Position numbers and translations under genes: made by a program. Source: Candidatus Caldarchaeum subterraneum (GTDB lineage Archaea; Thermoproteota; Nitrososphaeria_A; Caldarchaeales; Caldarchaeaceae). Taken from it: a stretch of 53,051 nucleotides of DNA. A model generated the notes under the pieces. It was given only the letters and a program-made list of their open reading frames with translations. It was not told the DNA's origin and searched no databases. Position 1 is the stretch's first letter, and each line of letters opens with the position of its first letter. Shown piece after piece: positions 8,527 through 16,792 of this stretch. Where the stretch lies: the NCBI GenBank assembly GCA_000270325.1, contig BA000048.1:404933-457983 (forward strand). Reading direction: 5' to 3'.

Positions 8527-9305
8527 GCAACCTCGTAGTCCTCAAGATAGGCGGCTCAGTCATCACCGACAAAAAAAGAGAAAATTTTTTCAGACAAGAC
8601 GTTATGGCGAGAATAGCGAAGGAGATTGCACGATGCTGGCCCACGCCCTTAGTAATAATACATGGGGCGGGCTCATTCGGCCACCCAGTCGCCAAACAAT
8701 ACAGCGTAGATAAAGGATATAGGGAGCAGGGGCAGCTCGAGGGATTTGTGAAAACACTCCAATCAGTCAAAACCCTTAACCAACACGTCGTCAACACCTT
8801 GATCGAGACGGGAATAGGCGCCGTCGGCATGCCGGCGTCAACACTCTTCATTACAAGGAAAGGCATTATTGAGACAGCTCATCTAGACCTAGTCTTATCG
8901 GCCCTCGACCTAGGGGTAATTCCAGTAACCTGCGGAGACGCCGTCTTCGACCGAGAGCTAAAATTTACAGTGCTCTCGGGTGACCAGATAGCCATCCATC
9001 TTGCAAAATCCCTAAAAGCGTCGAGGATAGTTTTCGCCAGCGACGTTGACGGGGTTTACGATGTGGACAGGGAGACAGGTGAGAAAAGGCTACTCGACAA
9101 GCTTGACTACAGAAAACACACCACCCTGCTCTATGGCGGGGTAGAAGGCGAGGACATTACAGGCGGAATGTTTTACAAGGTTGAGAACGGGTTCGAGGCT
9201 GTGAAAGCGGGGGCTGAGGTCGTGATTGTCAACGGACTTGTCGAGGGGAGGATAGAGGCGGCTGTAAAAGGAAAACCCGTGACGGGAACGACACTGGTGA
9301 TGTAG
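8523..9305 (+). CDS. ipk: Isopentenyl phosphate kinase
   Basis: IPK converts isopentenyl phosphate to isopentenyl diphosphate, the last phosphorylation of the archaeal alternative mevalonate routes. The 260-residue amino-acid-kinase-fold protein has LKIGGSVITDK at the N-terminus, HGAGSFGHPVA with the diagnostic histidine that separates IPK from other members of the fold, and FASDVDGVYD for nucleotide binding. The start is TTG 8523, inside the mevalonate kinase stop. IPP isomerase follows after a single base. No decarboxylase or phosphomevalonate dehydratase gene is in the window. Confidence 0.95.
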   Translation: MSNLVVLKIGGSVITDKKRENFFRQDVMARIAKEIARCWPTPLVIIHGAGSFGHPVAKQYSVDKGYREQGQLEGFVKTLQSVKTLNQHVVNTLIETGIGAVGMPASTLFITRKGIIETAHLDLVLSALDLGVIPVTCGDAVFDRELKFTVLSGDQIAIHLAKSLKASRIVFASDVDGVYDVDRETGEKRLLDKLDYRKHTTLLYGGVEGEDITGGMFYKVENGFEAVKAGAEVVIVNGLVEGRIEAAVKGKPVTGTTLVM

Positions 9306-9306
9306 C

Positions 9307-10383
9307 GTGGGCATAGAAGCTAGAAAGAGCGACCACATCAAAATAAGCCTCGAAAAAGACGTCTCGTACAGAAAATCAACATGGCTCGAATACGTGGAGC
9401 TGGTGCATCAAGCGGCCCCCGAGATAGACCCGGACGACATCCAGACAGAAACCATCTTCCTCGGCAGAAGATTCAGCCACCCATTCATCATCGAGTCGAT
9501 GACAGGCGGAACCGCCGAGGCGGAGAGAATAAACGCAAACCTTGGAGAGGCTGCTGCCATCTTCAAGGTGCCCATGGGCGTGGGCAGCCAGAGAGCTGGC
9601 GTAGTGAAGCCAGAGACAGTGTACACGTTCAGAGCGGCGCGTGAACATGGACCCGACGCTTTTCTCATCGGCAACATAGGGGCTGTACAGCTTGTGGAAA
9701 ACGGTGTGGAGATGGGTGTGAAGGCGGTGGAGATGATAGACGCCGACGCGTTAGCCGTTCATCTTAACCCACTTCAGGAAATCATTCAACCAGACGGAAA
9801 AGCACGGTTCAGAAACCTCTCTAAAACACTAGAGAAGCTGCGGAAAGAAGTGAGCGTCCCCATAATACTCAAGGAGATAGGATGCGGGTTGTCTAGAGAA
9901 GTGGTGGCGATGGCTGATGAAGCTGGGGTGGACGCTTTTGACGTGGCTGGCTCGGGTGGAACAAACTGGACGATGATAGAGATGATAAGAGCCGAGGAAA
10001 TGAGAGACATCGAGAAGAAGGCCTTGGCTGAGGTTTTCCTCGAATGGGGCATCCCGACAGCGGCCGCGGTAATGGAGGCGGTTGACGCAACAACGAAGCC
10101 GGTAATAGCGTCGGGTGGGTTGAGGACAGGGCTTGATGCCGCGAAAGCCATCGCCCTTGGAGCGTCTATGGCTGGGTTGGCGAGGCCTTTTCTCGAGCCC
10201 GCCACCAAGTCTGTCGAGGATGTATTGGCTACGCTGAAGAGGTTATCTGACCAGCTGAAGACATCGATGTTTTTGACAGGTTGTAGGTCTGTTGATGAGC
10301 TGAGGCAGGCGCCCAAGGTGGTGCTGGGGCCTCTGAGGGAATGGGCGGCCCAGAGGCTCAGTCGTGGCAGTAGACAAACCTAA
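9307..10383 (+). CDS. fni: Type 2 isopentenyl-diphosphate delta-isomerase
   Basis: This FMN- and NADPH-dependent TIM-barrel enzyme interconverts IPP and DMAPP. The 358-residue product shows the family motifs IIESMTGGT, VGSQRAG, HLNPLQE, KEIGCG, AGSGGTNW and ASGGLRTGLDAAKA in the expected order. It starts at GTG 9307, one base after the IPK stop, and closes the MEMO1-mvk-ipk-fni unit. Its 3' end overlaps gltX on the other strand by 26 nt. Confidence 0.96.
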   Translation: MGIEARKSDHIKISLEKDVSYRKSTWLEYVELVHQAAPEIDPDDIQTETIFLGRRFSHPFIIESMTGGTAEAERINANLGEAAAIFKVPMGVGSQRAGVVKPETVYTFRAAREHGPDAFLIGNIGAVQLVENGVEMGVKAVEMIDADALAVHLNPLQEIIQPDGKARFRNLSKTLEKLRKEVSVPIILKEIGCGLSREVVAMADEAGVDAFDVAGSGGTNWTMIEMIRAEEMRDIEKKALAEVFLEWGIPTAAAVMEAVDATTKPVIASGGLRTGLDAAKAIALGASMAGLARPFLEPATKSVEDVLATLKRLSDQLKTSMFLTGCRSVDELRQAPKVVLGPLREWAAQRLSRGSRQT

Positions 10384-12082
10384 GCTCGTCGGGGCTGTCG
10401 CGTCTCACAAACCCGTAACGCTCAAACTGCACAACCTCCTCAAAAGCAACCGTCTCAACAGCGGCCTCAGCCAGCCCCTCCTCAACCCAGAGACTTTTTC
10501 TATCCACTGAGCCATCCTCGGTAAACAGCGGCCCATACCTGATTACTTTGACACGGCGGTTATCCTCCGAAACCCACTGAATAATCCTTCCATCTTTGAG
10601 AGGAGGCCCTTCAACCACTTCGCCCACAACCTCTCCAGCCCCTTTCTCAACAACCTTCACATTGGTTAGAAGCTTGAGGCGGAAAACTTCGCCGACGCCA
10701 AGATTCTCAGCATCAGGGCCGGAGATGTAGAGGGTTTCCCCGGCCTTTACCACCCTTTTCCCCATGTTTGTGGAGGGGTGGTACGGAACCTCCACCTCGG
10801 CTCTCTTGTGATTGATTAGTCTCAGCTTGACTGGTGAGGCCACAAACCACAGCCGACGCGCAACCGGGTCCAGATGCTTTCTGTTGATGCTGTGGAGGAG
10901 GCTCCAGTCAAAGATTTTCTTAGCCTGTGTAACTCCTGCGTAGGTTAGTGTGAATTCGCGTATAGCCTGCGGCAAAATTCCTCTTCTCTTCACAGCTTCA
11001 ATCGTCGAAAGCCTCGGGTCATCCCATCCAGAGACAACCTTCTCCTCAATCAGGCTTCTTATTTCTCTCTTGGATGTTGTGGCGCCACGGAACTCAAACC
11101 GTGAAAACTCTACGTAGACTGGGTTGCTTAGGCCGAGGATTCCCCTTATCATGTTTTGAAGCTCATCTCTGAAGGCGAATTCGCTGCTGCGGAGGACGTG
11201 GGTGACGCCGCACAAGGCATCCTGCACCGCGGCCGCGAAGTCGTACGTGGGCCAGACAACATACTCTCTTCCCTTGAGGGGATGGGGGTGGTCAACTATT
11301 CTGAACATCACAGGGTCGCGGAGAGCCGTATTAGGGCTGGACATTTCACCAACCAGCCTAAAAGAGACCTCACCCTCGCCATACACCCTGTTCAGAGCCT
11401 TTTCCCACGTCTCTAGACCAGCCTCACCCACGAGGCCACGATGTTTACAGCCAATTCCCTGAGCCCGCTGTCGATGCATCTCCTCAGAGCTGCAAAAACA
11501 CGGATAGAGAAAACCCTCCCTAATCATCCTCTCCGCATACATGTAATAGCTCTCCATGTCGTCGGAGTTGTTTTTCTCAAAATCCCATTCTATGCCGAGC
11601 CATCGGTAGCCTTTGCGGAAGCTTTCATAAAACTCGAGACGTGCTTTCCGCGGGTTGGTGTCCTCGAACCGGAGCCAGAGCTTGCCTCCGTATCTTCTTG
11701 CGTAGTGTTCGTTGATAAGGCCTGCGAGTGCGTGGCCGAGATGCATGTAGCCGCTGGGCTCGGGCGGAAGTCTTGTCACAACTTTTCCCTCGACAGCTCC
11801 GGGTAACGGCGGAGGTAGACGCGTTTCTCCGACATCTCTGCGCCTCATAGGTTCTTGTCCACCGAACTTTTCAGCCAAAACACGTTTCTGTACCCCGAGG
11901 TCCATGGAGTTGACCTCCTCCACCACCTCCTCAACAACCTGCTTAACCTCTGCGACCCGTTGACGGAGAGCGGGTTCCGAGCCGAGAATCTTCGACAAAA
12001 CAGCCTTAGCCACGGCCTTGCCTCCGTGTTCAACGGCGTTACGCAACGCCTCCTCCAAAACCCTGTCCCGGAGCGTCTTCAT
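10358..12082 (-). CDS. gltX: Glutamyl-tRNA synthetase, archaeal type
   Basis: GluRS charges tRNA-Glu. The protein has the archaeal layout: an N-terminal helical extension (about 95 residues), then a class I core with the HIGH-equivalent PSGYMHLGHA, the metal/ATP region, the KMSKS-equivalent TTSKREI, and a beta-barrel anticodon-binding half rather than the bacterial helical one. Three start codons are close together; ATG 12082 is chosen because a minus-strand TATA-like box (12103-12111) is centred 25 nt away, giving 574 residues. TTG 12091 would lie too near the box. The gene is monocistronic and convergent with fni. Confidence 0.93.
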   Translation of the reverse strand: MKTLRDRVLEEALRNAVEHGGKAVAKAVLSKILGSEPALRQRVAEVKQVVEEVVEEVNSMDLGVQKRVLAEKFGGQEPMRRRDVGETRLPPPLPGAVEGKVVTRLPPEPSGYMHLGHALAGLINEHYARRYGGKLWLRFEDTNPRKARLEFYESFRKGYRWLGIEWDFEKNNSDDMESYYMYAERMIREGFLYPCFCSSEEMHRQRAQGIGCKHRGLVGEAGLETWEKALNRVYGEGEVSFRLVGEMSSPNTALRDPVMFRIVDHPHPLKGREYVVWPTYDFAAAVQDALCGVTHVLRSSEFAFRDELQNMIRGILGLSNPVYVEFSRFEFRGATTSKREIRSLIEEKVVSGWDDPRLSTIEAVKRRGILPQAIREFTLTYAGVTQAKKIFDWSLLHSINRKHLDPVARRLWFVASPVKLRLINHKRAEVEVPYHPSTNMGKRVVKAGETLYISGPDAENLGVGEVFRLKLLTNVKVVEKGAGEVVGEVVEGPPLKDGRIIQWVSEDNRRVKVIRYGPLFTEDGSVDRKSLWVEEGLAEAAVETVAFEEVVQFERYGFVRRDSPDELRFVYCHD

Positions 12083-12197
12083 CCCAGTCAAGGTCTTAGG
12101 CCGTAAATTTATGCATGCAACATGAGCTACGCTAAAAACCTTGCCACAATAGCTTTAAGTTCTACACCTCTTGCAAAGTTCAAGGAGATGAAGGCCT
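12083..12197. promoter_or_regulatory. Divergent promoters, gltX / L7Ae operon
   Basis: A minus-strand AT-rich box (12103-12111) serves gltX. A plus-strand CTTTAAGT (12153-12160) lies 41 nt before the L7Ae ATG, which leaves a short leader containing a GGAGATGA Shine-Dalgarno (12184-12191). The L7Ae operon is therefore one of the few units here that seems to begin with a ribosome binding site rather than leaderless. Confidence 0.5.
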
Positions 12198-12569
12198 ATG
12201 CCCAATCCATACTACCAAACCTTCACACCGCCTGAGGAACTCGTGACAGCGGCCCTTGAAGCGGTCAGACTGGCGAAAACATCCGGTAAGGTGAAGAAGG
12301 GCGTCAACGAGGTCATCAAGGCAATAGAGAGAGGACAGGCCAAGTTTGTGCTCATAGCCACCGACGTCGACCCCCCTGAGATAGTCGCCTTCCTACCAAC
12401 GCTCTGTGAAGAGAGGAAAATAAGCTACATCTTCGTCAACTCCAAGGCGCAGCTGGGAGAAGTCGCAGGCCTCTCTGTTCCAGCCAGCTCCGTCGCGGTC
12501 GTCGACCCCGGCGAAGCGAAGGGCTACATAGAGGAAATCGTGAAAAAAATACAGGAGCTAAAGAAGTAG
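12198..12569 (+). CDS. rpl7ae: Ribosomal protein L7Ae
   Basis: L7Ae binds kink-turn RNA. Besides the large subunit it serves C/D and H/ACA guide RNPs and archaeal RNase P. The 123-residue sequence has the family core [28 protein letters not shown] and the RNA-contact segment ending [10 protein letters not shown]. It heads an operon of S28e, L24e, ndk and aIF2gamma with short gaps, an order common in archaea. Cbf5 and three RNase P proteins, all potential partners, are encoded elsewhere in this window. Confidence 0.96.
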   Translation: MPNPYYQTFTPPEELVTAALEAVRLAKTSGKVKKGVNEVIKAIERGQAKFVLIATDVDPPEIVAFLPTLCEERKISYIFVNSKAQLGEVAGLSVPASSVAVVDPGEAKGYIEEIVKKIQELKK

Positions 12570-12580
12570 GGTGAAGAGAC

Positions 12581-12802
12581 GTGAGTAAGGCGCCGCCGAA
12601 AGTAGAGGAGCCGGTGCCGGCGGTCGTCGAGCAGGTCGTGGGAAGAACAGGTGTGACCGGAGAGGTTACTCAGGTGCGTGTCCGCATACTGAAGGGTAAA
12701 GACGAGGGAAGAGTTATTTCGCGTAACGTCAAGGGCCCCGTTAGAGTGGGAGACATTCTGATGCTTCTCGACACGGAGAGGGAAGCGGAGAAGATAAAGT
12801 GA
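12581..12802 (+). CDS. rps28e: Ribosomal protein S28e
   Basis: This small OB-fold protein of the 30S subunit has 73 residues. The core [17 protein letters not shown] and the C-terminal [15 protein letters not shown] match S28e throughout. The start is GTG 12581, 11 nt after the L7Ae stop, with a GAAGAG-type ribosome binding site in the gap. Confidence 0.95.
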   Translation: MSKAPPKVEEPVPAVVEQVVGRTGVTGEVTQVRVRILKGKDEGRVISRNVKGPVRVGDILMLLDTEREAEKIK

Positions 12803-12809
12803 GGCAAAA

Positions 12810-12983
12810 ATGGTTAGGACACATCGCTGCTCGTTTTGCGGACGGGAGTTCACACACGGCAAAGGCATGCTCTACGTGAAAAACGACGGAACCCTTCTAT
12901 GGTTCTGCTCACGCAAATGCCGGATATACATGGTGGAGCATGGAAAGGACCCACGTAAACTAAAGTGGACGAAGGCTGGGTGA
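12810..12983 (+). CDS. rpl24e: Ribosomal protein L24e
   Basis: This 57-residue zinc protein of the large subunit carries CSFCG near residue 7 and FCSRKC near residue 32, the C-x2-C...C-x3-C pattern of L24e. The tail HGKDPRKLKWTKAG is also typical. It starts at ATG 12810, seven bases after the S28e stop, and the ndk start follows seven bases after its own stop. Confidence 0.95.
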   Translation: MVRTHRCSFCGREFTHGKGMLYVKNDGTLLWFCSRKCRIYMVEHGKDPRKLKWTKAG

Positions 12984-12990
12984 AGAAGGT

Positions 12991-13407
12991 TTGGATAGAA
13001 CGTTCGTGATACTTAAGCCAAACGCGGTCTCACGTGGTCTCGTGGGTGAAATTATTTCGAGGTTTGAGAGAAAAGGGCTGAAACCTCTGGCCATCCAGCT
13101 AAAACAATTGACAAGGGATGAGGCGGCGCGGCTTTACGAGGTTCACCGCGGTAAACCATTTTACGAGGATTTACTCACAGCCATCACCAAGGGCCCCGTG
13201 GTTCTGATGGTTCTAGAGGGGCGTCAAGCTGTCGAGGTGGTTAGAAAACTAATTGGTGCAACCGACCCTGTAAAAGCCGAGCCTGGAACAATCAGAGGAG
13301 ACTATGGACTCGATATCACTGACAACCTGGTGCATGCCTCCGACAGTGCGGAAGCGTATCAAAGAGAGTCTGCCATCTTTTTCACGGGATTAGAGAAAAC
13401 ACATTAA
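12991..13407 (+). CDS. ndk: Nucleoside diphosphate kinase
   Basis: NDK transfers the gamma-phosphate between nucleoside triphosphates and diphosphates through a phosphohistidine. The 138-residue protein begins RTFVILKPNAV and contains GTIRGDYG and the active-site signature NLVHASDSAEAY with the catalytic His. The start is TTG 12991. It lies between L24e and aIF2gamma, a placement found in many archaeal genomes. Confidence 0.96.
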   Translation: MDRTFVILKPNAVSRGLVGEIISRFERKGLKPLAIQLKQLTRDEAARLYEVHRGKPFYEDLLTAITKGPVVLMVLEGRQAVEVVRKLIGATDPVKAEPGTIRGDYGLDITDNLVHASDSAEAYQRESAIFFTGLEKTH

Positions 13408-13431
13408 GCGCTTTTCACCCGTGTTGGCAGA

Positions 13432-14670
13432 ATGGCGTTCCCTAAGCAGCCAGAGGTCAACATAGGTACGCTGGGACATGTAGACAACGGGAAAAGCACC
13501 ATCGTCCAGAGCATAACAGGCGTCTGGACAGCGAAGCACAGCGAGGAGCTTAAACGAGGCATAACGATACGAATCGGTTACGCCGACGCAGCCATCTACA
13601 TCTGCCCACGATGCACACCGCCGTACAATCACTACTCTGTCGAGAAATGCCCCATCCATGGTACGGCAAACGAGTTTCAGAGAGTTGTCTCCTTCATAGA
13701 CTGCCCTGGACACCACTCTCTCATGGTCACGATGCTCTCCGGAGCGGCGTTATTCGACGGCGCCATATTTGTGACGGATGTTAGGCAGAAGTTTCCACAG
13801 CCGCAGGACGGCGAACATCTACTGGCGGCGAAAATTCTCGGAATAAAGAACCTCGTCATAGCCCAAAACAAGATAGATCTTGTCGACAAGAAGAGGGCCG
13901 AGGAGAACTATGAAGAGATTGTCGACTACCTTGAGAAAAACGGCTTCGAAAGGCCACCGATCATACCTGTGTCTGGACAACACGGCGTAGGAATAGAGCC
14001 TCTACTCTACGCGATACAACATGTTATCAAGACACCGCAGCGGGACCCCTCCAAGCCGGCGCGCATGCCCGTGCTAAGGTCTTTTGACGTCAACGTCCCC
14101 GGCACACCCGCGAGAAACATCAAAGGAGCGGTGATAGGTGGCTCGATCACACAGGGAGTTTTGAGGGTGGGCGACGAAATTGAGATACAGCCTGGCCTGG
14201 CCAAACAGAAGATGGGTAAAACGGTTTACGAGCCTCTTTACACGGATGTGGCCAACATTGTTGCAGGTGGAAAAAACGTGGAAGAAGCTTATCCAGGCGG
14301 CTTGACCGGTGTCGAGACAACTCTTGACCCGTCGCTGGGCAAGGGGGATGGATTGGTTGGAAACGTGGCGGGCAAACCCGGCACCCTTCCACCTGTCTGG
14401 ACCACTTTAACCCTCGAATACCAATTGTTTGAAAAAGTTCTCGGGCTGGAGGGGAATGTTGCGGTGAAGCAGATTGCTGAGAAAGAAGCCTTGGTCATAA
14501 ATGTGTCATCGGCGGTTTCTAGCGGGGTGGTGGCCAAAAGGTCGTCTAACAGGATTGAAATTGTTTTGTCCCGTCCTCTCGTGGCGGAGCCTGGAAGCAA
14601 AGCAGCTATCTCTAGGAAAGTGGGCGCGGGCTGGAGGCTCATCGGATACGGCATCATATCGGGGAGCTAG
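13432..14670 (+). CDS. eif2g: Translation initiation factor aIF2 gamma subunit
   Basis: aIF2gamma is the GTPase subunit that carries initiator Met-tRNA to the small subunit. Across 412 residues it shows G1 GHVDNGKST, G2 with RGITIRIG, G3 DCPGHHSL and G4 NKID. An inserted zinc knuckle with CPRC and KCPIHG is typical of aIF2gamma and separates it from EF1A. Domains II and III follow. It starts at ATG 13432 downstream of ndk. A PIN-nuclease frame begins with GTG immediately after its stop, continuing the operon. Confidence 0.97.
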   Translation: MAFPKQPEVNIGTLGHVDNGKSTIVQSITGVWTAKHSEELKRGITIRIGYADAAIYICPRCTPPYNHYSVEKCPIHGTANEFQRVVSFIDCPGHHSLMVTMLSGAALFDGAIFVTDVRQKFPQPQDGEHLLAAKILGIKNLVIAQNKIDLVDKKRAEENYEEIVDYLEKNGFERPPIIPVSGQHGVGIEPLLYAIQHVIKTPQRDPSKPARMPVLRSFDVNVPGTPARNIKGAVIGGSITQGVLRVGDEIEIQPGLAKQKMGKTVYEPLYTDVANIVAGGKNVEEAYPGGLTGVETTLDPSLGKGDGLVGNVAGKPGTLPPVWTTLTLEYQLFEKVLGLEGNVAVKQIAEKEALVINVSSAVSSGVVAKRSSNRIEIVLSRPLVAEPGSKAAISRKVGAGWRLIGYGIISGS

Positions 14671-15058
14671 GTGAAGGTGCTGGTCGACTCGAGTTTTTTT
14701 GTTGTTCTGTGCAGAGCGGGGAGTGGATTACCTTTCGGTTCTCGAGAACAAGCTTGGGGAAAGGCTTGAGCTCGTCGTCCCATCATCTGTTGTGGAGGAG
14801 CTGCGTAGGCTAGCGGCTAAAGGTGGGGGGAAATCTATGCTTGCGAGGGTTGCGCTGGAGATTTTGAAGGATGCGGAGCAGCTGCCGGGGAAGGTGGGTG
14901 AAAACGTGGATGACGTCCTGCTCCAGCTGGGCCGTGAAACAGGATACCCGGTGTTGACGGTGGATGCTCGGCTGATGCGGAGGCTTGCGGCCAGAAACCT
15001 CGAGTATCTCGGGATATCTGCGGCTGGAAAGCCGATAGTTAGGCTTAAATTCCGTTGA
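14671..15058 (+). pseudogene. PIN-domain nuclease (FCF1/COG1412-like), frame broken in a T7 run
   Basis: PIN proteins of this type are implicated in rRNA processing and usually sit between aIF2gamma and rpoE'. From GTG 14671 the frame reads VKVLVDSSF with the first catalytic Asp, then hits seven Ts (14694-14700). The rest of the domain (ERGVDYL..., acidic DDVLLQLGR, TVDARLMRRL) is in another frame up to 15058. Removing one T restores one continuous PIN protein of about 128 residues. The break could be a sequencing error, slippage on the T run, or a recent mutation. A start at TTG 14699 is possible but would lose the first active-site Asp. Confidence 0.75.
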
Positions 15059-15110
15059 TATAGGCTCATTACATAACTGCAGATAGGTGATAGGGTGTAT
15101 TATCTTGTTC

Positions 15111-15668
15111 ATGCTGGTTGAGGTTTCGGAGATTGTTGGAATTCCCCCGGCGGACTTCGGCAAGCCGCTTGAGAAAGTTGTCCTCAACGAGTTGAGAAAA
15201 CGTTACGAGGGGGCTGTGGATGAGGAGCTGGGATACATCATCATGGTCATCGACGCCAAAGTGGATAAGGTGGGGAGAATACTTCCCCGCGACGGCTCCA
15301 CATACCATAGAAGCACATTCACCCTCCTCACATACATGCCGCTGCTCAACGAAGTTGTGTTGGGAGAGGTTGTTGAGATAACAGATTTCGGCTGCTTCGT
15401 GAGAATAGGGCCTATCGACGGCTTAATACACATATCACAGATAATGGATGATTACATCACATACGATGAGAAGAACAACATGTTGGTTGGCAGAAAATCA
15501 GGGAGGAAGCTCTTGGTGGGAGACGATGTCAGAGGACGCATTAATGCGGTCTCGCTCGCCGGTGGAGCGGGTGGAAAGGTGTCTCTTGTGACGAGGCAGC
15601 CGATGATGGGTTCTTTAAAGTGGATAGAAGAGGATTTGGCTAAGGCGGTGCAGTCAAGTGTCGGCTAA
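15111..15668 (+). CDS. rpoE: DNA-directed RNA polymerase subunit E' (Rpb7-like)
   Basis: RpoE' forms the polymerase stalk with RpoF and binds emerging RNA. The protein has an N-terminal RNP-like domain (VSEIVGIPPADFG) and a C-terminal S1/OB domain (GEVVEITDFGCFVRIG, GLIHISQI). The frame is open from GTG 15087, but ATG 15111 gives the usual family beginning (MLVEV) and 185 residues; the extra upstream residues would be an odd hydrophobic stretch. It overlaps the Spt4 gene by 11 nt. Confidence 0.93.
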   Translation: MLVEVSEIVGIPPADFGKPLEKVVLNELRKRYEGAVDEELGYIIMVIDAKVDKVGRILPRDGSTYHRSTFTLLTYMPLLNEVVLGEVVEITDFGCFVRIGPIDGLIHISQIMDDYITYDEKNNMLVGRKSGRKLLVGDDVRGRINAVSLAGGAGGKVSLVTRQPMMGSLKWIEEDLAKAVQSSVG

Positions 15669-15849
15669 GCCTAGGGCCTGTAGAAACTGCAAAAGAATAG
15701 TTGTGGGAAAAACCTGTGATGTATGCGGGTCCTCGAATCTAAGCACCAGCTACTCGGGGCTTGTGATAATACTCGACGTGGAGTCTTCTGAGATTGCGAA
15801 GGAGCTTGGGATAAGGAAATCGGGAAGATACGCGGTCAAAGTTGACTAA
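15658..15849 (+). CDS. spt4: Transcription elongation factor Spt4 (RpoE'')
   Basis: Spt4 partners Spt5 to raise RNA polymerase processivity. This 63-residue zinc protein shows ACRNCK and CDVCGSS knuckles, then the SxSGLVIILD segment that docks on Spt5. The start is GTG 15658, inside the rpoE' end, and its stop overlaps the next gene by 8 nt. The order rpoE'-spt4-dephospho-CoA kinase is conserved in archaea. Confidence 0.95.
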   Translation: MSAKPRACRNCKRIVVGKTCDVCGSSNLSTSYSGLVIILDVESSEIAKELGIRKSGRYAVKVD

Positions 15850-16348
15850 CATCTGGAGCCGTCCCATAGTCTTCACCGAAGACATGAAGAACCGTGTACG
15901 CAAACCTTTGGGGGAGCTGAGACACGGAGACCTAAACTACTCACCGGAGCTGGCGCAGGCCAAGCCGCTTGTCGTTGTTGGAGACTACACCTTCAGACGG
16001 ATGATTGAAGCAGGCTTGAGACCTGATGTCGTGGTTGTGGACGCTAAGGTTATGCGGAATGCAGCTGAGATGCCTAGGCTCGAGGGATACGAGGTGACAC
16101 GTGTTAGAAACATGGCTGGTGTCATCGAGCCTGAGGCTGCTGAGGCCGTGATGTCGGCTGTGAAGAAAGGCCGTGGAGCTGTGTTTGTAGATGGGGAGGA
16201 GGACCTCTTGGCTTTGCCGGCTATTCATGCTCTTCCTGATGGAGGTGTGGTTGTCTATGGTCAGCCTAGGCAGGGATATGTGGTTGTGAAAGCATCGGTA
16301 AAAGTGAAAAAACTGGTGGAGGAAATTATATCGATGGCTACTGTTTGA
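15842..16348 (+). CDS. GTP-dependent dephospho-CoA kinase (DUF359)
   Basis: This archaeal enzyme makes the last step of coenzyme A synthesis using GTP. The 168-residue sequence has the DUF359 marks KPLGELRHG, VVVGDYTFRRM, GLRPDVVVVDAKVMR and FVDGEEDLLALPAI. It starts at TTG 15842 within the spt4 end. It closes the operon begun by L7Ae and overlaps the 3' end of S27ae on the other strand by 11 nt. Confidence 0.92.
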   Translation: MTNIWSRPIVFTEDMKNRVRKPLGELRHGDLNYSPELAQAKPLVVVGDYTFRRMIEAGLRPDVVVVDAKVMRNAAEMPRLEGYEVTRVRNMAGVIEPEAAEAVMSAVKKGRGAVFVDGEEDLLALPAIHALPDGGVVVYGQPRQGYVVVKASVKVKKLVEEIISMATV

Positions 16349-16496
16349 ACCTGGTGTAGCCGCATTTCCCGCATGTGTATCTGTTGCCGTGGTCCGCCAT
16401 GAAGTATCCAACCCCGCATCTGGGGCATGAGACCAACGTCTTCTCCAGACGCCCATCCTTCAAAACATATCTTTTCCAAAGACCTTGTTTCGTCAT
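16338..16496 (-). CDS. rps27ae: Ribosomal protein S27ae
   Basis: This 52-residue zinc-ribbon protein of the small subunit has SCPRCG and TCGKCGYTRF knuckles, the S27ae pattern. In eukaryotes its counterpart is made as a fusion with ubiquitin; no ubiquitin-like domain is attached or adjacent here. It starts at ATG 16496, overlapping the S24e stop by 4 nt, and is last in the minus-strand aIF5B-S6e-S24e-S27ae unit. Confidence 0.95.
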   Translation of the reverse strand: MTKQGLWKRYVLKDGRLEKTLVSCPRCGVGYFMADHGNRYTCGKCGYTRFKQ

Positions 16497-16792
16497 TTCT
16501 TCGGCCTCTCCGCGAGCTTGTTCCTGATAAGTATGTAGAGCGGCTCAAAAACCTTGATTCCCTCAACTTTGTCATAGACATTCGCGTAAACATCCACCAA
16601 TCTCGACCCTGTGTGGTAGACAAGTTTCCTGACAACCACTCTGGCGGGGTCGATGCTGAGGTGAGCCGCTATCAGCTGCTTGGCCTCGTCTCGGGTAATG
16701 GGCTTGGTGAATGAAATTTTCGCAATCACCTCTCGACGTCCCACCAGCTTGTTTTCCACAAGCTTGGAGTCAACCAGCGACATCTTGCTCAC
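16493..16792 (-). CDS. rps24e: Ribosomal protein S24e
   Basis: This 99-residue small-subunit protein has the S24e core NKLVGRREVIAKI, ITRDEAKQLIA and VVVRKLVYHTGSR. It overlaps the S6e end by 23 nt and the S27ae start by 4 nt, so the three are tightly coupled. Confidence 0.95.
   Translation of the reverse strand: MSKMSLVDSKLVENKLVGRREVIAKISFTKPITRDEAKQLIAAHLSIDPARVVVRKLVYHTGSRLVDVYANVYDKVEGIKVFEPLYILIRNKLAERPKK

Noticed and set aside
9786-10316. A long minus-strand frame (176 codons) opposite IPP isomerase.
   Set aside because: Low-complexity Ser/Ala-rich composition, antisense to a well-supported gene; a shadow frame.
16338-16496. A ubiquitin-like domain fused to or beside S27ae.
   Set aside because: The gene is a plain 52-residue zinc ribbon, and the neighbours are S24e and dephospho-CoA kinase.
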